The notes below the pieces were generated by a model, which made no database searches, was not told where the DNA came from, and was given only the letters and a program-made list of their open reading frames with translations. DNA of 64,000 bases from Lepus europaeus (taxonomy: Eukaryota > Chordata > Mammalia > Lagomorpha > Leporidae), in contig NC_084835.1 of NCBI RefSeq assembly GCF_033115175.1, positions 56,544,948 through 56,608,947 on the forward strand. The letters are read 5' to 3'. Shown here one piece after another: positions 21,481 to 32,286 of the stretch. The position numbers and the translations under genes are program-made. Positions within the stretch are counted from its first letter, which is position 1. Each line of letters begins with the position of its first letter.

Positions 21481-21757
21481 TTAAAAGATATATTTATTTA
21501 TTTGAAAGTCAGAGTTACACACAGAGAGAGAGGAGGCAGAGAGAGAGAGAGAGAGATCTTCCATCCGATGGTTCACTCCCTAATTGGCCGCAATGGCCGG
21601 AGCTGTGCCAATCCAAACCCAGCAGCCTGGAACTTTTTTGAGGTCTCCCAGGCAGGTGCAGGGGTCCAAGGGCTTGAGCCATCTTCCACTGCTTTCCCAG
21701 GCCATAGCAGAGTGCTGGATCAGAACTGGAGCAGCCAGGACTCCAACTGGTACTCTA
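21481..21757 (-). mobile_element. CSINE, head missing
   Basis: Reverse copy with AATATATTTATTTATTTG-type tail and full body to 'CAGCCAGGACTCCAACTGG'. The tRNA-like head is absent where the PDE6H-derived sequence starts, so either that insertion or a deletion removed it. Confidence 0.85.
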
Positions 21758-21759
21758 GT

Positions 21760-23103
21760 TCCCGTAATCCCATTCAGAAGACAACTGACTACATCTCGAT
21801 ACAGATTTAGGAGCCAGATATGAAGACCTAACTGGATGAGTCAGGAGAGGAGCCTGACAGGAAACATCAGCCACCCAAGAACTTCAAAATGAGTGACAAC
21901 TATACAACTTTGGCTCCTCCAGCTTCCAACCAGGGCCCCACCACCCCACGCAAGGGCCCACACAAGTTCAAGCAGAGGCAGACTCGCTGGTTCAAAAGCA
22001 AACCAGCTAAGAAAAGTGTGAAAGGGTTTGGAGATGACATTTCAGGCATGGAGGGGCTGGGAACAGATATCACAGTGATTTGTCCCTGGGAGGCTTTCCG
22101 CCACCTGGAATTGCAAGAGCTCGCTTAGTCTGGGATTATCTGAGGCACAAGAGGTTCCACTCCTCTCAACAGCATCCGCTGTAGCTTTGACTGCTTTTAT
22201 CCTATTGATCTGCCACAGTCTTGATGTTCAGTGTTGGGAAGTGGTTTCTTGGGTCCACATGATCATTTCTCATCTTTGACTATTAACAGTTCTCTTCACA
22301 GCTTGCAATATAGCTCAGCTCAGAACAGCCGATGAAAACCTGCTTTTGTTAGGACATCTAAAATATTACAATTTTTTTCTTATCAGCTGGTTAAAATCAT
22401 CAATGTTTTCTCTATTTGTGTGTGTGTGTGTGTGTGAATCCTTCAGCTCATTTTGCTAAGCATTCATAAGGATTCATAGTAGACTTTCAAGATAATAATT
22501 ATGGGGGCTGGTGCTATGGTGTAGCGGGTAAAGCTGCCACCTGCAGTGCTGGCATCCCATATGGGTGCCTGTTTGAGTTCTGGCTGCTCCACTTCCGATC
22601 CAGCTCTCTGCTGTGGCCTGGGAAAGCAGTAGAGGATGGCCCAAGTGCTTGGGCCCCTGCACCCACGTGGGAGACCCAGAAGAAGCTCCTGGCTCCTAGC
22701 TTTGGATTGGCACAGCTCCAACTGTTGCGGCCAACTGGGGAGTGAACCAGAAGATGGAAGACCTCTCTCTCTGCCTCTCCTTCTCTCTCTGTGTAACTCT
22801 GACTTTCAAGTAAATTAAAAAGTCTTTAAAAAAAAAAGATAATATTTATGTCACTCTCCTCCTCTCCACTTCTTTGTTGATGAAGGAGATGTTTGCCATG
22901 AATCTTATAGTTATGTTGTATTAAACACTAGGTGCAACTACAGACATTGCTTGGATTTACACAAATTAACAAAAAGAATCACTTTTAAACTGCCAATTGA
23001 AAGCACTTTTGTGCTATAAGATTTAGACTCTGATGTGAATTGAATCTTCTCAATAAAATGATGGTTTGCTTCTCCTCTGGGGGAAAAGAAAAGAAAAAAG
23101 CAA
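21760..23103 (+). pseudogene. PDE6H: PDE6H-like processed retrocopy (pseudogene), with premature stop
   Basis: An intronless copy of the cone photoreceptor phosphodiesterase inhibitory gamma subunit. The frame 21889-22128 starts [20 protein letters not shown], continues through the basic KFKQRQTR region and ends with the conserved VICPWEAF...[12 protein letters not shown] at 22126-22128 replaces the expected Gln codon four residues before the C-terminus. The next codons (S-G-I-I-stop, to 22143) match the normal end, so the protein would lose its last five residues, part of the PDE6-inhibiting tail. The MSDN start distinguishes PDE6H from rod PDE6G. A 3'-UTR-like stretch carries AATAAA at 23052-23057 and an A-rich tail at 23084-23103. 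A CSINE (22504-22836) sits in the 3' UTR. The lack of introns, the tail and the stop all argue for a dead retrocopy. The 5' boundary is approximate. Confidence 0.9.
22504..22836 (+). mobile_element. CSINE inside the PDE6H retrocopy
   Basis: Target duplication AGATAATAATTATG (22490-22503) and AGATAATATTTATG (22837-22850). Full-length older-type copy, so the retrocopy predates this SINE. Confidence 0.94.
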
Positions 23104-23471
23104 GGGCCTGGAATGAGGTGTCAGAACCCGGGGATTAGTTCCCCACGAGTGCCTAACAGGCGACCTGGCTTCTGCACCCCAGTTCCTTCCCCCATAATAC
23201 CAGGATGTTGAATTAGACTGGGACCCAAACATCCCATGCTTCCTCTCAGGCCCCTGTCACATATTCTAACCTCCCACCTGCACCTTCCCTCACCCCGGGC
23301 CCTTATCTTGAGCACCTGGCACTCACAGGGGGCACAGGTGAGGGCTGACGTGGGAGATATGAAATAAAGGGGAGAAATGTCAGGATGAAGCAGGAGCTCA
23401 GGCAAGGGGGAGCCGCCCCGTGGGAACCAGCTATTGAATAACCCAACTGGGCAACTTTGGGTGAAGGGAGT

Positions 23472-23495
23472 TTTAAAGATCTATTTTATTTATTT

Positions 23496-23530
<35 letters not shown>

Positions 23531-23766
23531 CTTCCATTTGCTGGTTCACTTCCCAAATGGCTGAAATGGCCAGATCTGGGCCAGGCCAAAGCCACGAGCC
23601 AGGAACTTCTTCTGTGTCTCCCACATGGGTACAGGGGCACAAACACTTGAACCATCTTCTGCTGCTTTTCTAGGTGCATTAACAGGGAGTGGAATTGGAA
23701 GTGGGACAGCCAGGGACTCAAACCAGAGCCCATTTGGGAAACCAGCTATGTCACAACACTGGCCTC
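23472..23766 (-). mobile_element. CSINE
   Basis: Reverse copy with a GA-rich run at about 23500-23528, the body, and a shortened head ending 'TATGTCACAACACTGGCC'. Confidence 0.85.
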
Positions 23767-23772
23767 TGTATA

Positions 23773-24402
23773 TATATTTTAATTTGAGAGCACCCATCCA
23801 CTGATTTACTCTTTTTTTATTTATTTGACAGGCAGAGTTAGACAGTGAGAGAGAGAGAGACAGAGAGAAAGGTCTTCCTTCCGTTGGTTCAGCCCCCAAA
23901 TGGCTGCTACGGCCAGCGCTGCGCCAATCCGAAGCCAGGAGCCAGGTGCTTCCTCCTGGTGTTCCATGCAGGTGCAGGGACCATGCACTTGGGCCATCCT
24001 CCACTGCCTTCCTGGGCCACAGCAGAGAGCTGGACTGGAAGAGGAGCAAGCTGGACTAGAACCCGGTGCCCATAAATGATGCTGGCGCCACAGGCAGAGG
24101 ATTAACCAAGTGAGCCACGGCACCGGCCCCTCACTGATTTACTCCTCAAATGCCCTCCAAGACCAAGGCTGGGCTGGGGCCAAAGCTGGGCTGGAAATCA
24201 AGAGCCAGGAACTCAGGCCAGGTCTCCCAAAGGTGTGGCAGGAATCCAATCACTGAGTGATCTCTGCTGCCTCCCAGAGTCTGCGTTGGTGAGAAGCTGG
24301 AGTTGAGAGCTGGAGCTGCGCGTCAAACCTGGCACTCCTGTGTGGGTTGTGGGTGTCTCAGCTGGACACTTAACCACTAAACCAATTGCCTCCCCTGCCC
24401 CC
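23773..24402 (-). mobile_element. Old CSINE interrupted by a younger one
   Basis: The tail side 'TTTTAATTTGAGAGCACCC' lies before 23812. After the inserted copy the body resumes at 24132 with 'CTCAAATGCCCTCC', 'CAGGTCTCCCAAAGG', 'TTGGTGAGAAGCTGGAG' and head 'TTAACCACTAAACCAATTGCC'. Confidence 0.75.
23812..24131 (-). mobile_element. CSINE (near-young type) nested in an older CSINE
   Basis: CACTGATTTACTC at 23799-23811 and 24132-24144 is a perfect 13-bp target duplication lying inside the older element. Tail block 'GACAGGCAGAGTTAGACAG' is intermediate between the two tail types. Confidence 0.93.
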
Positions 24403-24420
24403 TAGGACTTTTTAAAATCC

Positions 24421-24740
24421 TTTTTTTTTTTTTTTTAAATTTTAAAGGCAGAGGGGAGGTTAGAGACAGAAAGAGAGAAACACTCCCATCCACTGGTTTA
24501 CTCCCCAGATGCCCACATCTGATACTGGGCCAGGCTGAAGTCAGGAGCCAGGAACTCAATCTAGGTCTTCCATGTGGGTGGCAGGAACCCAAGTACTTGA
24601 GCCATCACCTGCTGCCTCCTGGAGTACGCATTAGCAGGAAGCTGGATTGGAAGAGGAAGGAGTCAAACGTAGGCACTCTGATACGGGATGTTGGCATCCC
24701 CAAGAGGCAGCTTAACCCACTGCACCAGAATGCCTGTGCC
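24421..24740 (-). mobile_element. Old CSINE (CSINE2-like)
   Basis: Long T-run, 'TTTTAAAGGCAGAGGGG', 'AATCTAGGTCTTCCATGTGG', 'GCATTAGCAGGAAGCTGG' and head 'CCACTGCACCAGAATGCC'. Confidence 0.8.
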
Positions 24741-24909
24741 ACACATATGCTTTCAATCAGTTCACTTTGTAAAGATGACTTCATGCTAGTATGGCACTTC
24801 ATAAACGCCATTTTTAATGACAAACATGATTTTATAGTGTAATTTCATTGTTTCCTTGTGTTTAGACATTTGGGTTGTTTCTAACTTTCTGCTATTACCA
24901 CTATTGCTG

Positions 24910-25017
24910 TCTTGCAGCCATTTAGGGAATGAATCAGAGGATGGAAGCTTTCTCCCTCTCCCCCCCCCCCCTGTTGTTCTGCCTTTCAAATAAAGGAATA
25001 AAATATTCTTTTAAAAA
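24910..25017 (+). mobile_element. CSINE, 3' part only
   Basis: 'GCAGCCATTTAGGGAATG', 'AATCAGAGGATGGAAGC', an oligo-C run and 'CTGCCTTTCAAATAAAGG'. 5'-truncated. Confidence 0.7.
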
Positions 25018-25085
25018 AGCTTATTTTGGTGGAAAAAATGTTGAAATCCACACCTAGAATTTTTGTAATAGGCATTTTCCACTTT
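25013..25085. mobile_element. Palindromic MITE-like element, copy d (partial)
   Basis: 'AAGCTTATTTTGGTGGAAAA' and 'TGTTGAAATCCACACCTAG', then 'GGCATTTTCCACTTTCTGA'. The left arm is absent, perhaps because of the abutting SINE fragment. Confidence 0.5.
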
Positions 25086-25089
25086 CTGA

Positions 25090-26050
25090 TGGCCCTTTGT
25101 GTTTGGACAGAGGAGATTCCTTGCAAAAGCAAGACAGAGCCACCTCATTGGATGGCCAGGACCCAGAAGGGCCCTTCTGCCAGGACATGGCGTCTCTGTC
25201 AGCCTGGGAGGCTCAGCAGAGAGAGCTACTGTGCAAGGTGTGATCTGGGAGCAGGGCAGGGGCTGATGCAACCCCGCCTTGGGGCAAGGGGAGACCTTGT
25301 GCGACACCATGGAGCTGGGCTCCGAGTCCCAGGGAAACGGGGGCGCACCAGCGACCTCTGCCTTCTCTTCTCTGCAGCTGAGCTTGGGTTCCTGCATGGT
25401 GCCCGAGACGAATCAAGCAGGCCTGAGTGCACAGGCCAGGAGACCTCGGATCCTGATAAGCCAGAACTTGTCCACTGATTAGTTACCATAACCTTTGCTT
25501 GGCACTATTATTCATGGAAAAGATTTCATTTGGTTTGATCTTGCTCTGAACCTTGACCCTTGGGTTCAGTCACAGAACATTGTTTCCCCAGGGATGTAGA
25601 CCTGCCCGGGTCCTCCGACCTGAGTCTACACCAGGGCGCCTCTCTGCTGCCCGGGCTGCTCCCTGTGGCTGCCCCTGCTTTGGACCCCCGCTGTCTCCAC
25701 CCATGCAGCCTCTGCCCCTTGGCCCCGACTTCTGCCTGAGCCTTCGGCTTGGACCCCTGGCCAGGTGTCCATCTACCTGGGGGACCTCCACTTGTCACCT
25801 CTGTCAGAGCACCTCGTCCTGGTGCTGGGTGCTGGGCTTGTCTCGCACCCTTGGGACACGGTGAGATCTTCAGACCTGTTTGTCTTTTTTCCAGCCCTTC
25901 CTGTCACTGCCACTGAACCAGTACCTAGTGCACAGGGGCCAGCGAAGGTGTTTAAAGCCATGTTTACAATTAAAAGTACAAATGGGAATGTAAGCTTTGT
26001 AGCTACTTACTCCAGTGTCAGACTAAATCAAATTCACCTGTATCTCCCCA
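25090..26050. other. Non-genic intergenic stretch
   Basis: GC-rich, with overlapping open frames on both strands (up to 150 codons at 25026-25478). None shows a recognisable domain. I treat them as chance frames. Confidence 0.5.
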
Positions 26051-26051
26051 G

Positions 26052-26312
26052 GCCGCCCCTCCCCCATGCTAGAATGATTGGATCCCAGCTGCTCTGCTTC
26101 CCATCCAGCTCCCTGCTAATGCACCCAGCAAGGCAGCAGCAAATGATGGCCCAAGTACCTGAGTCCCCGCCACCCACGTGGAAGACCGCCTGGCTTTAGC
26201 CTGGCCCAGCCCTGGCTGTTGTGGCCATTTGGGGAGGTGAGCCAGCATGGAAGCTCTCTGTCTTTCTCTCTGTTACCCTGCCTTTCAAATGAATTAAGCT
26301 CTAAAAAAGGAG
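26052..26312 (+). mobile_element. CSINE, diverged
   Basis: 'GATCCCAGCTGCTCTGCTTCC', 'CACCCAGCAAGGCAGCAG', 'GTTGTGGCCATTTGGGG' and 'CTGCCTTTCAAATGAATTAAG'. The start is not sharp. Confidence 0.75.
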
Positions 26313-27907
26313 AAAAAGAGTCAACAGCTCATAATGGATTATGTCCAGCTAGTTATTTGTCTGAATTCCACTGCTAGTCAGTGCAGGCTGGTCTGGGTAG
26401 GAACAGGCTTTTGTGTCTGGCCCTTGCCTGGGACGGGCGTGATCCCTTGGTGAGTGGTGAGAGAGCAGGGGGCCTGTCCTCTTGCTGTCCCTCTGACAAG
26501 CCTGTGTTCTGAGTCTCCGGCTGTGGGGGTGAGCAGGGGCGGGCACACTCCTGCTGGGAACCCTCTGCGATAACGAATGGAACAGTGCCTTGTAAACCAC
26601 ACACAGCCAGCAGAAGTAATGCGAAATTCTTCTTTCCTGTGGCTATTTGCAGTTTAGCTCCGGCCGCAGCCACCCCCTCCCCAGCTGTCTCAGCTGCGCT
26701 CAGGCATCCGGCCGCAGCCAGCCGCTCCCTGGCTCTCAGCTGGCCCAGTGATTCAGAAAACAGCCTGCCCCACCCACCCTGCCAACCCACGTCCCCTCAT
26801 TCTTAACCCTTCCCGACTCCATATCATTCATGACAAATTCCCAAGGGTGCGCCGCGGGGCCCACACACCGATTCACTGGAGAAGCGAGGTCCTATCTGTC
26901 CCTTTCACTCAATAATCAGCCTGTCGGAGGCAGGTGTCATTCACGTTCACAGAGCGGGAAACTGAGTCCAAGAGAGGCTGTGCAAACTGGCCCGAGTTAC
27001 ACATTCGGATCCAGTGTCTTAAGCAAGAGACAGGGCCCCCGGGGCTGCAGCCGAGTCCGCCTGGCCCAGCGCAATGCCACACGTGCTACTGTGGTGGAAT
27101 TGCCAGCAACACAATAGGAAGAGCCATGAGTTCAGGAATGGGAGGGTCACTGTGTTTTTTGTTGGATGCACTTTCCTCATTGGCCCCTGGTCCTGCCCTT
27201 CCAAGGTGTCCTGGCTGGGTCAGAGCCTCCACCGGCCATGCTGCCAGCACCCTGGGCGGCTGGCCCAGCTGGAGCCCCAGCCAGTTCTCCTCTATGCTCT
27301 CCTCTGGCTTCTGCTCAAAAGAACAGCTGGAGAGGTGGCCTCTCCAGGGCTCCCAGCCTATTTTTATGTGACCATCTGTTGTCTGATCCGGGCAGGGACA
27401 GGCAAGGGAGTTCGGCGCAGGTGGTGACTCGTGGACAGCTGAGACACTCCGCCCTGCTGTGGACTTTGGTTCCAAGGGAGGTTGGAAACGGGGCTGGGGA
27501 TGCCAAGAGCGCCTTCTACACATCATGGCTGGGGCAGGGTGGTGGCCTCGCGTCCTTGTCCATTTCTGGAATGTTCTGAGGGCAGGGGTAGAGCTGGCCG
27601 GGAGCTCAGCATGGGTCAGATGCAGTGGCCACTTCATCCAGGCTGACCCACCTGCTGCTCAGCCCACTGCCGTCACAGACCCTGGCTCGGTGGAGGAAGT
27701 GCACCCACAGGACACTCTGAGCTCTGGCTGATGCCTCAGGGTCCTGACTGAACCTGGGTCATTCCATCCAGAAACCTCACAGCCTGGCCTCCCCGTGACC
27801 CTGCAGTCACCAGTTTTGGTTAAAGGAAGGGCTTACCTCATTCCCAGTTTTCTGGGAGGGAGTTAACATTAAAACAAAACAAAACAAAAACCAAAGAGTA
27901 AAAAACC
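26313..27907. other. Non-genic intergenic stretch with a MIR-like remnant
   Basis: About 1.6 kb. At 26935-27012 'ACAGAGCGGGAAACTGAGTC' and 'CCGAGTTACACATTCGGATC' resemble the MIR core. The rest has only overlapping chance frames (up to 183 codons on the reverse strand at 27086-27637), without domain similarity. Confidence 0.5.
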
Positions 27908-27912
27908 ATTTT

Positions 27913-28174
27913 CAGGGCAGAGGTAGTAGCACACAGGACTAAGCCTCTGCTTGCGAGGCCAGCATGTCAAGTCCAAGCTGCTTCACTTCTGATCCAGCTC
28001 CCTGCTAATGCGCCTGGGAAAGCAGCAGGAGATGGCCCCTGCACCCTAGTGGGAGATCCGAATGGGTTCCTGGCTCCTGACTTCAGTCCTGGCTGTTGAA
28101 GCCATTTGGGGAGTGAAACAATGTATCAGAGATCTCCCTCTGTCTCTGTCTATGGCCTGGCAAATAAATACATC
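27913..28174 (+). mobile_element. CSINE, diverged
   Basis: 'GGGCAGAGGTAGTAGCACAC', 'CACTTCTGATCCAGCTCCC', 'GGGGAGTGAAACAATG' and 'GGCAAATAAATACATC'. It meets a second SINE tail to tail. Confidence 0.8.
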
Positions 28175-28505
28175 TTTTTTTTTTTTTTTTAAGATTTACT
28201 TCTTTATTTGAAAGGCAGAGTTAGAGAGAGACAGAGACAGAGAGACAGAAAGAGAGAGAGAGCTTCTGTACACTGGTTCACTTCCCAAATGGCCACAATG
28301 ACCAGAGAAAGACTAATCCGACACCAGGAGCTTCTTCTGGGTCTCCCACATGAGTGCAGGGGCCCAAGCTCCTGGGCCATCTTTTGCTACATTTCCAGGC
28401 CAGTAGCAGGGAGCCGGATTGAAAGTGAAGTAGCCGGGACTTGAACTGGCGCCCATGTGGGATGACAGTGCTGCAGACTGCAGCTTTACACACAGTGCCA
28501 GCCCC
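28175..28505 (-). mobile_element. CSINE, tail-to-tail with preceding copy
   Basis: T-run at 28175-28190, 'AGATTTACTTCTTTATTTG', body and head 'ACACACAGTGCCAGCCCC'. Together with the copy at 27913 it forms an inverted pair joined at the tails. Confidence 0.88.
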
Positions 28506-29275
28506 TCTTTAAAAAAAAAAAAAAACAAACAAAAAAAAAAAAACAAAAACTTTTCATGATACAAAATCTTAAACATATGCAACATCAGGACTAACTAGAA
28601 TAACGCTCACTCAACTTCACACAGAGGTATTTTCTTCAATGGATACTTGTTTTCTAGAAAAACAAACAAAAGCTATGATTGTATCAGATTTGCAGTCAAT
28701 GTTTTCATTTGCCCTTTCCAGGGAGAAATGGGAAAAAGAATTGGGTCTGATGTTTTGAAGACTGTGTGTGGAATGTCTCCCTCCTAGTGTGGACGTTAGA
28801 GGGTATTGCTTTCCCAAGCATCTATGGATTAAAAATATTTAAAAAGTACATTTTGAACAAGCTTAAACTAGCAGGGTTGGCAACATTCTTTCCTTCCTCC
28901 AGAAAGATAGCTTGGAAAGGGGGCCTAGAGTGTGGATGCGATGATGGCTTACACACACACATACACACACTCACACACACATATCCTAGCCCTTGGTCTG
29001 CTCTGGAAGCGGAATCTGCCTTGGACCCTCCTGAGTCCACATGGGGCCACAGAGCGCCCAGGGCACCCGGGTGCAAGGTGAGGAGCAGACCCTCGTCCGC
29101 CCGGGGCCCCGATGGCTCTGCCGGCACCTGACTACCTGTGTTAGCACCCTCTCTGCTTCCACTGTCTAGCACAGCTCTTCTTCCTGCATTGATCACAACT
29201 GATGCAGCTGACTCAGAACCGAGGCCGAGGCCTTCTCACTTCCTCTGCATTCCGCCCCATTCTGCTCTGCAAGTT
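28506..29275. other. Non-genic intergenic stretch
   Basis: Begins with an A-rich, C-interrupted run (28509-28550) and includes a CA-rich patch at about 28951-28981. No gene or named repeat recognised. Confidence 0.5.
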
Positions 29276-29289
29276 GGTCCCATTCTTTT

Positions 29290-29596
29290 TTTTTTTTTTT
29301 TGACAGAGTGGACAGAGAGAAAGGTCTTCCTTTGCCGTTGGTTCATCCTCCAATGGCCGCCGTGGCTGGCGCACCGCGCTGATCCGAAGCCAGGAGCCAG
29401 GTGCTTCTCCTGGTCTCCCATGGGGTGCAGGGCCCAAGCACTTGGGCCATCCTCCACTGCACTCCCGGGCCACAGCAGAGAGCTGGCCTGGAAGAGTGGC
29501 AACCGGGACAGAATCCGGCGCCCCAACCGGGACTAGAACCCGGTGTGCCAGCGCCGCAAGGCAGAGGATTAGCCTATTGAGCCACGGCACCGGCCT
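29290..29596 (-). mobile_element. CSINE, young subfamily
   Basis: GGTCCCATTCTTTT (29276-29289) and GGTCTCATTCTTTT (29597-29610) flank a reverse copy with a small deletion in the GACAGAGTGGACAG tail block. Confidence 0.94.
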
Positions 29597-29610
29597 GGTC
29601 TCATTCTTTT

Positions 29611-30562
29611 AGGCTTTCGTGGGGCACAGGGCATGGGATATGGGAGCTACTTGGATCAGCCTGAACCGTGGGTCTCACGACCATTTTTACCCAGACACCA
29701 CAGGCTGTTACTCAAATAAGGGTACATTTGTCCCGCCTACCTGGCAGTAAGACAGGATGTGGGGACCTGGGCCACTCCACACCACTGGGCAGGAACGTTG
29801 GCCATGATGGCTGGGAGAAGCAGTGGACTCTGGGCCTGGGGGCTGTGCTTGCTACTGCTCAATGACCCTGCACAGTGATGCAGGCCCTGCAACGTGGAGG
29901 GACATGGACAGGGCTTATTTTCTTGCACCCGGGGCTGCCAACTTAGCTGATGGCTCTGCCCCGTGCTGCAGGTCCTCTGGATGGGTTTCTAGGTTGTAGG
30001 TCAGGCTAAAAGCTATTCCTGGCTTCCAGCTTCAGCCTGGTCCAACTCTGTTGCCAGCACCTGGGGAGTGAACCAGTGGATGGGAGCCCTGTCAAACAAA
30101 TAAATCAATCTTAACCAGAAAGGATAGAGAACTTTCCAGAAAAGTCCTTTCCCGGATCTTAGAGTCCAGTGGGGACAGGGGTGGCAGATTCACCACCCAG
30201 AGGACTGGGGAGCTGACATGGGTGTGGTCCTGGAAGCCAGCACTCCTTGGAGTTTTCTGTGCCTGGCACGGAGCAGAAGGCATGTGTCAGGATTCCCCAG
30301 GGAAACAGGCCCAGCAGGGTGTGTAAATAGAGAAAGAGGTTTATTTTAAGGAATTGGCTCATGGGCTTGTGGGGCTGCTCCTCTGAAATGTGGGGGCAGA
30401 CTGCAGCCCCAGGGAAGGAGGGCTGACACTGTGGCTAGAGGCCAAGGCCACCTGCTCTCTCTCTTTAAGGTCAGTCTTCTCACTCACAGTCCCAGCTGAC
30501 TGGTGCGGGCCCACCCACAGCATGGAAGGTCACCCACCTGCTACCTTGGAACTTTGCAACTT
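29611..30562. other. Non-genic stretch with CSINE 3' fragment
   Basis: A CSINE 3' fragment lies at about 30003-30116 ('GGCTTCCAGCTTCAGCC', 'GGGGAGTGAACCAGTGG', 'AAACAAATAAATC'). The segment from about 30285, 'CCCCAGGGAAACAGGCCCAG' with 'GGTTTATTTTAAGGAATTGG', reads like an ancient interspersed repeat that I cannot name. No gene seen. Confidence 0.55.
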
Positions 30563-30576
30563 TGCCTTGGAACTTT

Positions 30577-30900
30577 TTTTTTTAAAGATTTATTTATTTG
30601 AAAGGCAGAGTTATAGAGAGGCAGAGGCAGAGAGAGAGAGAGGTCTTCCATCCTCTAGTTCACTCCCTAAATGGCCACAATGGTCAGAGCTGGGCCGTTC
30701 CGAAACCAGGAGCCAGGTTCTTCTTCCGGGTCTCCCACGTGGGTACAGGGGCCCAAGGGCTTGGACCATCTTCTACTGCTTTCCCAGGCTATAGTAGAGA
30801 GCTGGATCGAAAGTGGAGCAGCCGAGACTTGAACCGGTGCCCATATGGGATGCTGGCACTGCAAGCACAACTTTACCTGCTACGCCACAGCGCCGGCCCC
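30577..30900 (-). mobile_element. CSINE with target-site duplication
   Basis: TGCCTTGGAACTTT (30563-30576) and TGCCCTGGAACTTT (30901-30914) flank a reverse full-length copy ending 'CCACAGCGCCGGCCCC'. Confidence 0.94.
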
Positions 30901-30948
30901 TGCCCTGGAACTTTAAATAGACGTCACTCTCATCTAGAAAACTCCTTG

Positions 30949-31280
30949 GCCGGCGCCATGGCTCAATAAGCTAATCTTCCACCTGTGGCGCCGGCACCCC
31001 AGGTTCTAGTCCCCATCGGGGCGCCGGATTCTGTCCCGGTCTCTCCTCTTCCAGTCCAGCTCTCTGCTGTGGCCCAGGAGTGCAGTGGGCCTTGCACCTG
31101 CATGGGAGACCAGGAGAAGCACCTGGCTCCTGGCTTCGGATCAGCGCGGTGCACTGCCATTGCGGGGTTAACCAACAGCAAAGGAAGACCTTTCTCTCTG
31201 TCTCTCTCTCTCTCACTGTCCACTCTGCCTGTCAAAAAAAAAAAAAAAAAAAAAAAAAAGAAGAAGAAGAAGAAGAAGAA
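30949..31280 (+). mobile_element. CSINE, young subfamily, with (GAA)n tail
   Basis: Perfect 12-bp duplication GAAAACTCCTTG at 30937-30948 and 31281-31292. The body has two internal deletions. The poly-A tail (31237-31258) has been extended by an AAG/GAA microsatellite (31259-31282). Confidence 0.94.
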
Positions 31281-31570
31281 GAAAACTCCTTGACTGCAAC
31301 CTGCAGCCTGGCGTGGGACCACATGGAGCTCCATGGCCTGGCCACGCGCATGCGCCAAAGCCAGCCATTATAGCAGCAACACCCTGATGACAGTGCTGCT
31401 ATGGGTTGCTGCTCTCGCTCTCGAATCAGAACATTTGTAGAAAGTGAAATTAAAAGATATATTTTTGGTGCAAAATATTTGAAATCCAAAAAGGTTCATG
31501 GAAAATGGGTGTTATAAAAAAATTATTCACAGATTGCAATTTTTACCAAAATAAATTTTAAAAAATTTCC

Positions 31571-31735
31571 CCCACTAATGCACCTGGAAAAGCAGCAGAA
31601 GATGGCCCAAATCCTTGGGCCCTTGCACTCATGTGGGAGACCCAGAAAAAGCTCCTGGATCTTGACTTCAGATCTGTCTGGTTCCAGCTGTTGTGGCCAT
31701 TTGGGGAGTGAACCATTGAATGGAAGACCTCTCTA
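31571..31735 (+). mobile_element. CSINE, 5'-truncated and tail-less
   Basis: 'AATGCACCTGGAAAAGCAGC', 'GGAGACCCAGAAAAAGCTCC', 'GGCCATTTGGGGAGTGAACC' and 'GGAAGACCTCTC'. Ends where an inverted older SINE begins. Confidence 0.75.
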
Positions 31736-31984
31736 TGCCCCCACTGTGCCCTGGCTCACTTCTCAAATGTTAGCAATGGCCAGAGTTGGGCAAGGCCCAA
31801 GCCAGAAACTGGGAACCCAATCTTGGTTTTATTTGTGAGTGGCAGGGACCCAACTGCTTGACCTATCCCAGGGTGTACATTAGTGGAAAGTTAGAATCGG
31901 GAGTGGAGCTGGGACTTGAAGACAAGCACTCCAACATGGGCTTCAGGTCCCAAGCAGTATCCTAACCACTATGCCAAATGCCCC
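31736..31984 (-). mobile_element. Old CSINE (CSINE2-like)
   Basis: 'GCCAGAAACTGGGAACCCAA', 'GTACATTAGTGGAAAGTTAG', 'AGCACTCCAACATGGGC' and 'TAACCACTATGCCAAATGCCCC' (head). Reverse orientation. Confidence 0.7.
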
Positions 31985-32055
31985 TTTCAGTTCCATTTTT
32001 CCATGAAGTACCCTCATACCTCACCTCTAGTTGCAAAATGTGTGAGGACTTCTCT

Positions 32056-32269
32056 TTTTGTTTTTTGTTTTTTGTTTTTTTTTTGGACAGGCAGAGTGGA
32101 CAGTGAGAGAGAGACAGAGAGAAAGGTCTTCCTTTGCCATTGGCTCACCCTCCAGTGGTCGCCATGGCCGGCGCGCTGCGGCCGGCGCACTGCGCTGATC
32201 CTAAGGCAGGAGCCACGTGCTTCTCCTGGTCTCCCATGGGGTGCAGGGCCCAAACACTTGGGCCATCCG
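32056..32269 (-). mobile_element. 5'-truncated young CSINE with 17-bp duplication
   Basis: TGTGTGAGGACTTCTCT is repeated exactly at 32039-32055 and 32270-32286. The element has the T-run and body but stops at 'CACTTGGGCCATCC', lacking the tRNA-like head. The intact duplication shows that truncation happened during insertion. Confidence 0.95.
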
Positions 32270-32286
32270 TGTGTGAGGACTTCTCT

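Larger units (their letters stand above)
31440..32025. mobile_element. Palindromic MITE-like element, copy e, split by SINEs
   Basis: The left part has 'GAAATTAAAAGATATATTTTTGG', 'TTTGAAATCCAAAAAGG' and 'CAAAATAAATTTT'. The right arm 'TTCCATTTTTCCATGAAGTACC' lies at about 31990-32013, after two SINE pieces (31571-31984). Diverged. Confidence 0.5.

Noticed and set aside
21889-22128. PDE6H-like frame as a functional gene
   Set aside because: No introns, an A-rich tail, a premature stop at a conserved residue, and intergenic location. A retrocopy explains all of these.
25026-25798. Possible unrecognised gene at 25.0-25.8 kb (frames up to 150 codons, GC-rich)
   Set aside because: Frames overlap on both strands, part is MITE-derived, and I recognise no domain, splice pattern or promoter.
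29690-29880. Second MER5A-like element
   Set aside because: Only scattered similarity (a 'GGTACATTTGTCC'-like phrase). The order of blocks does not follow the consensus as it does at 47318-47505.
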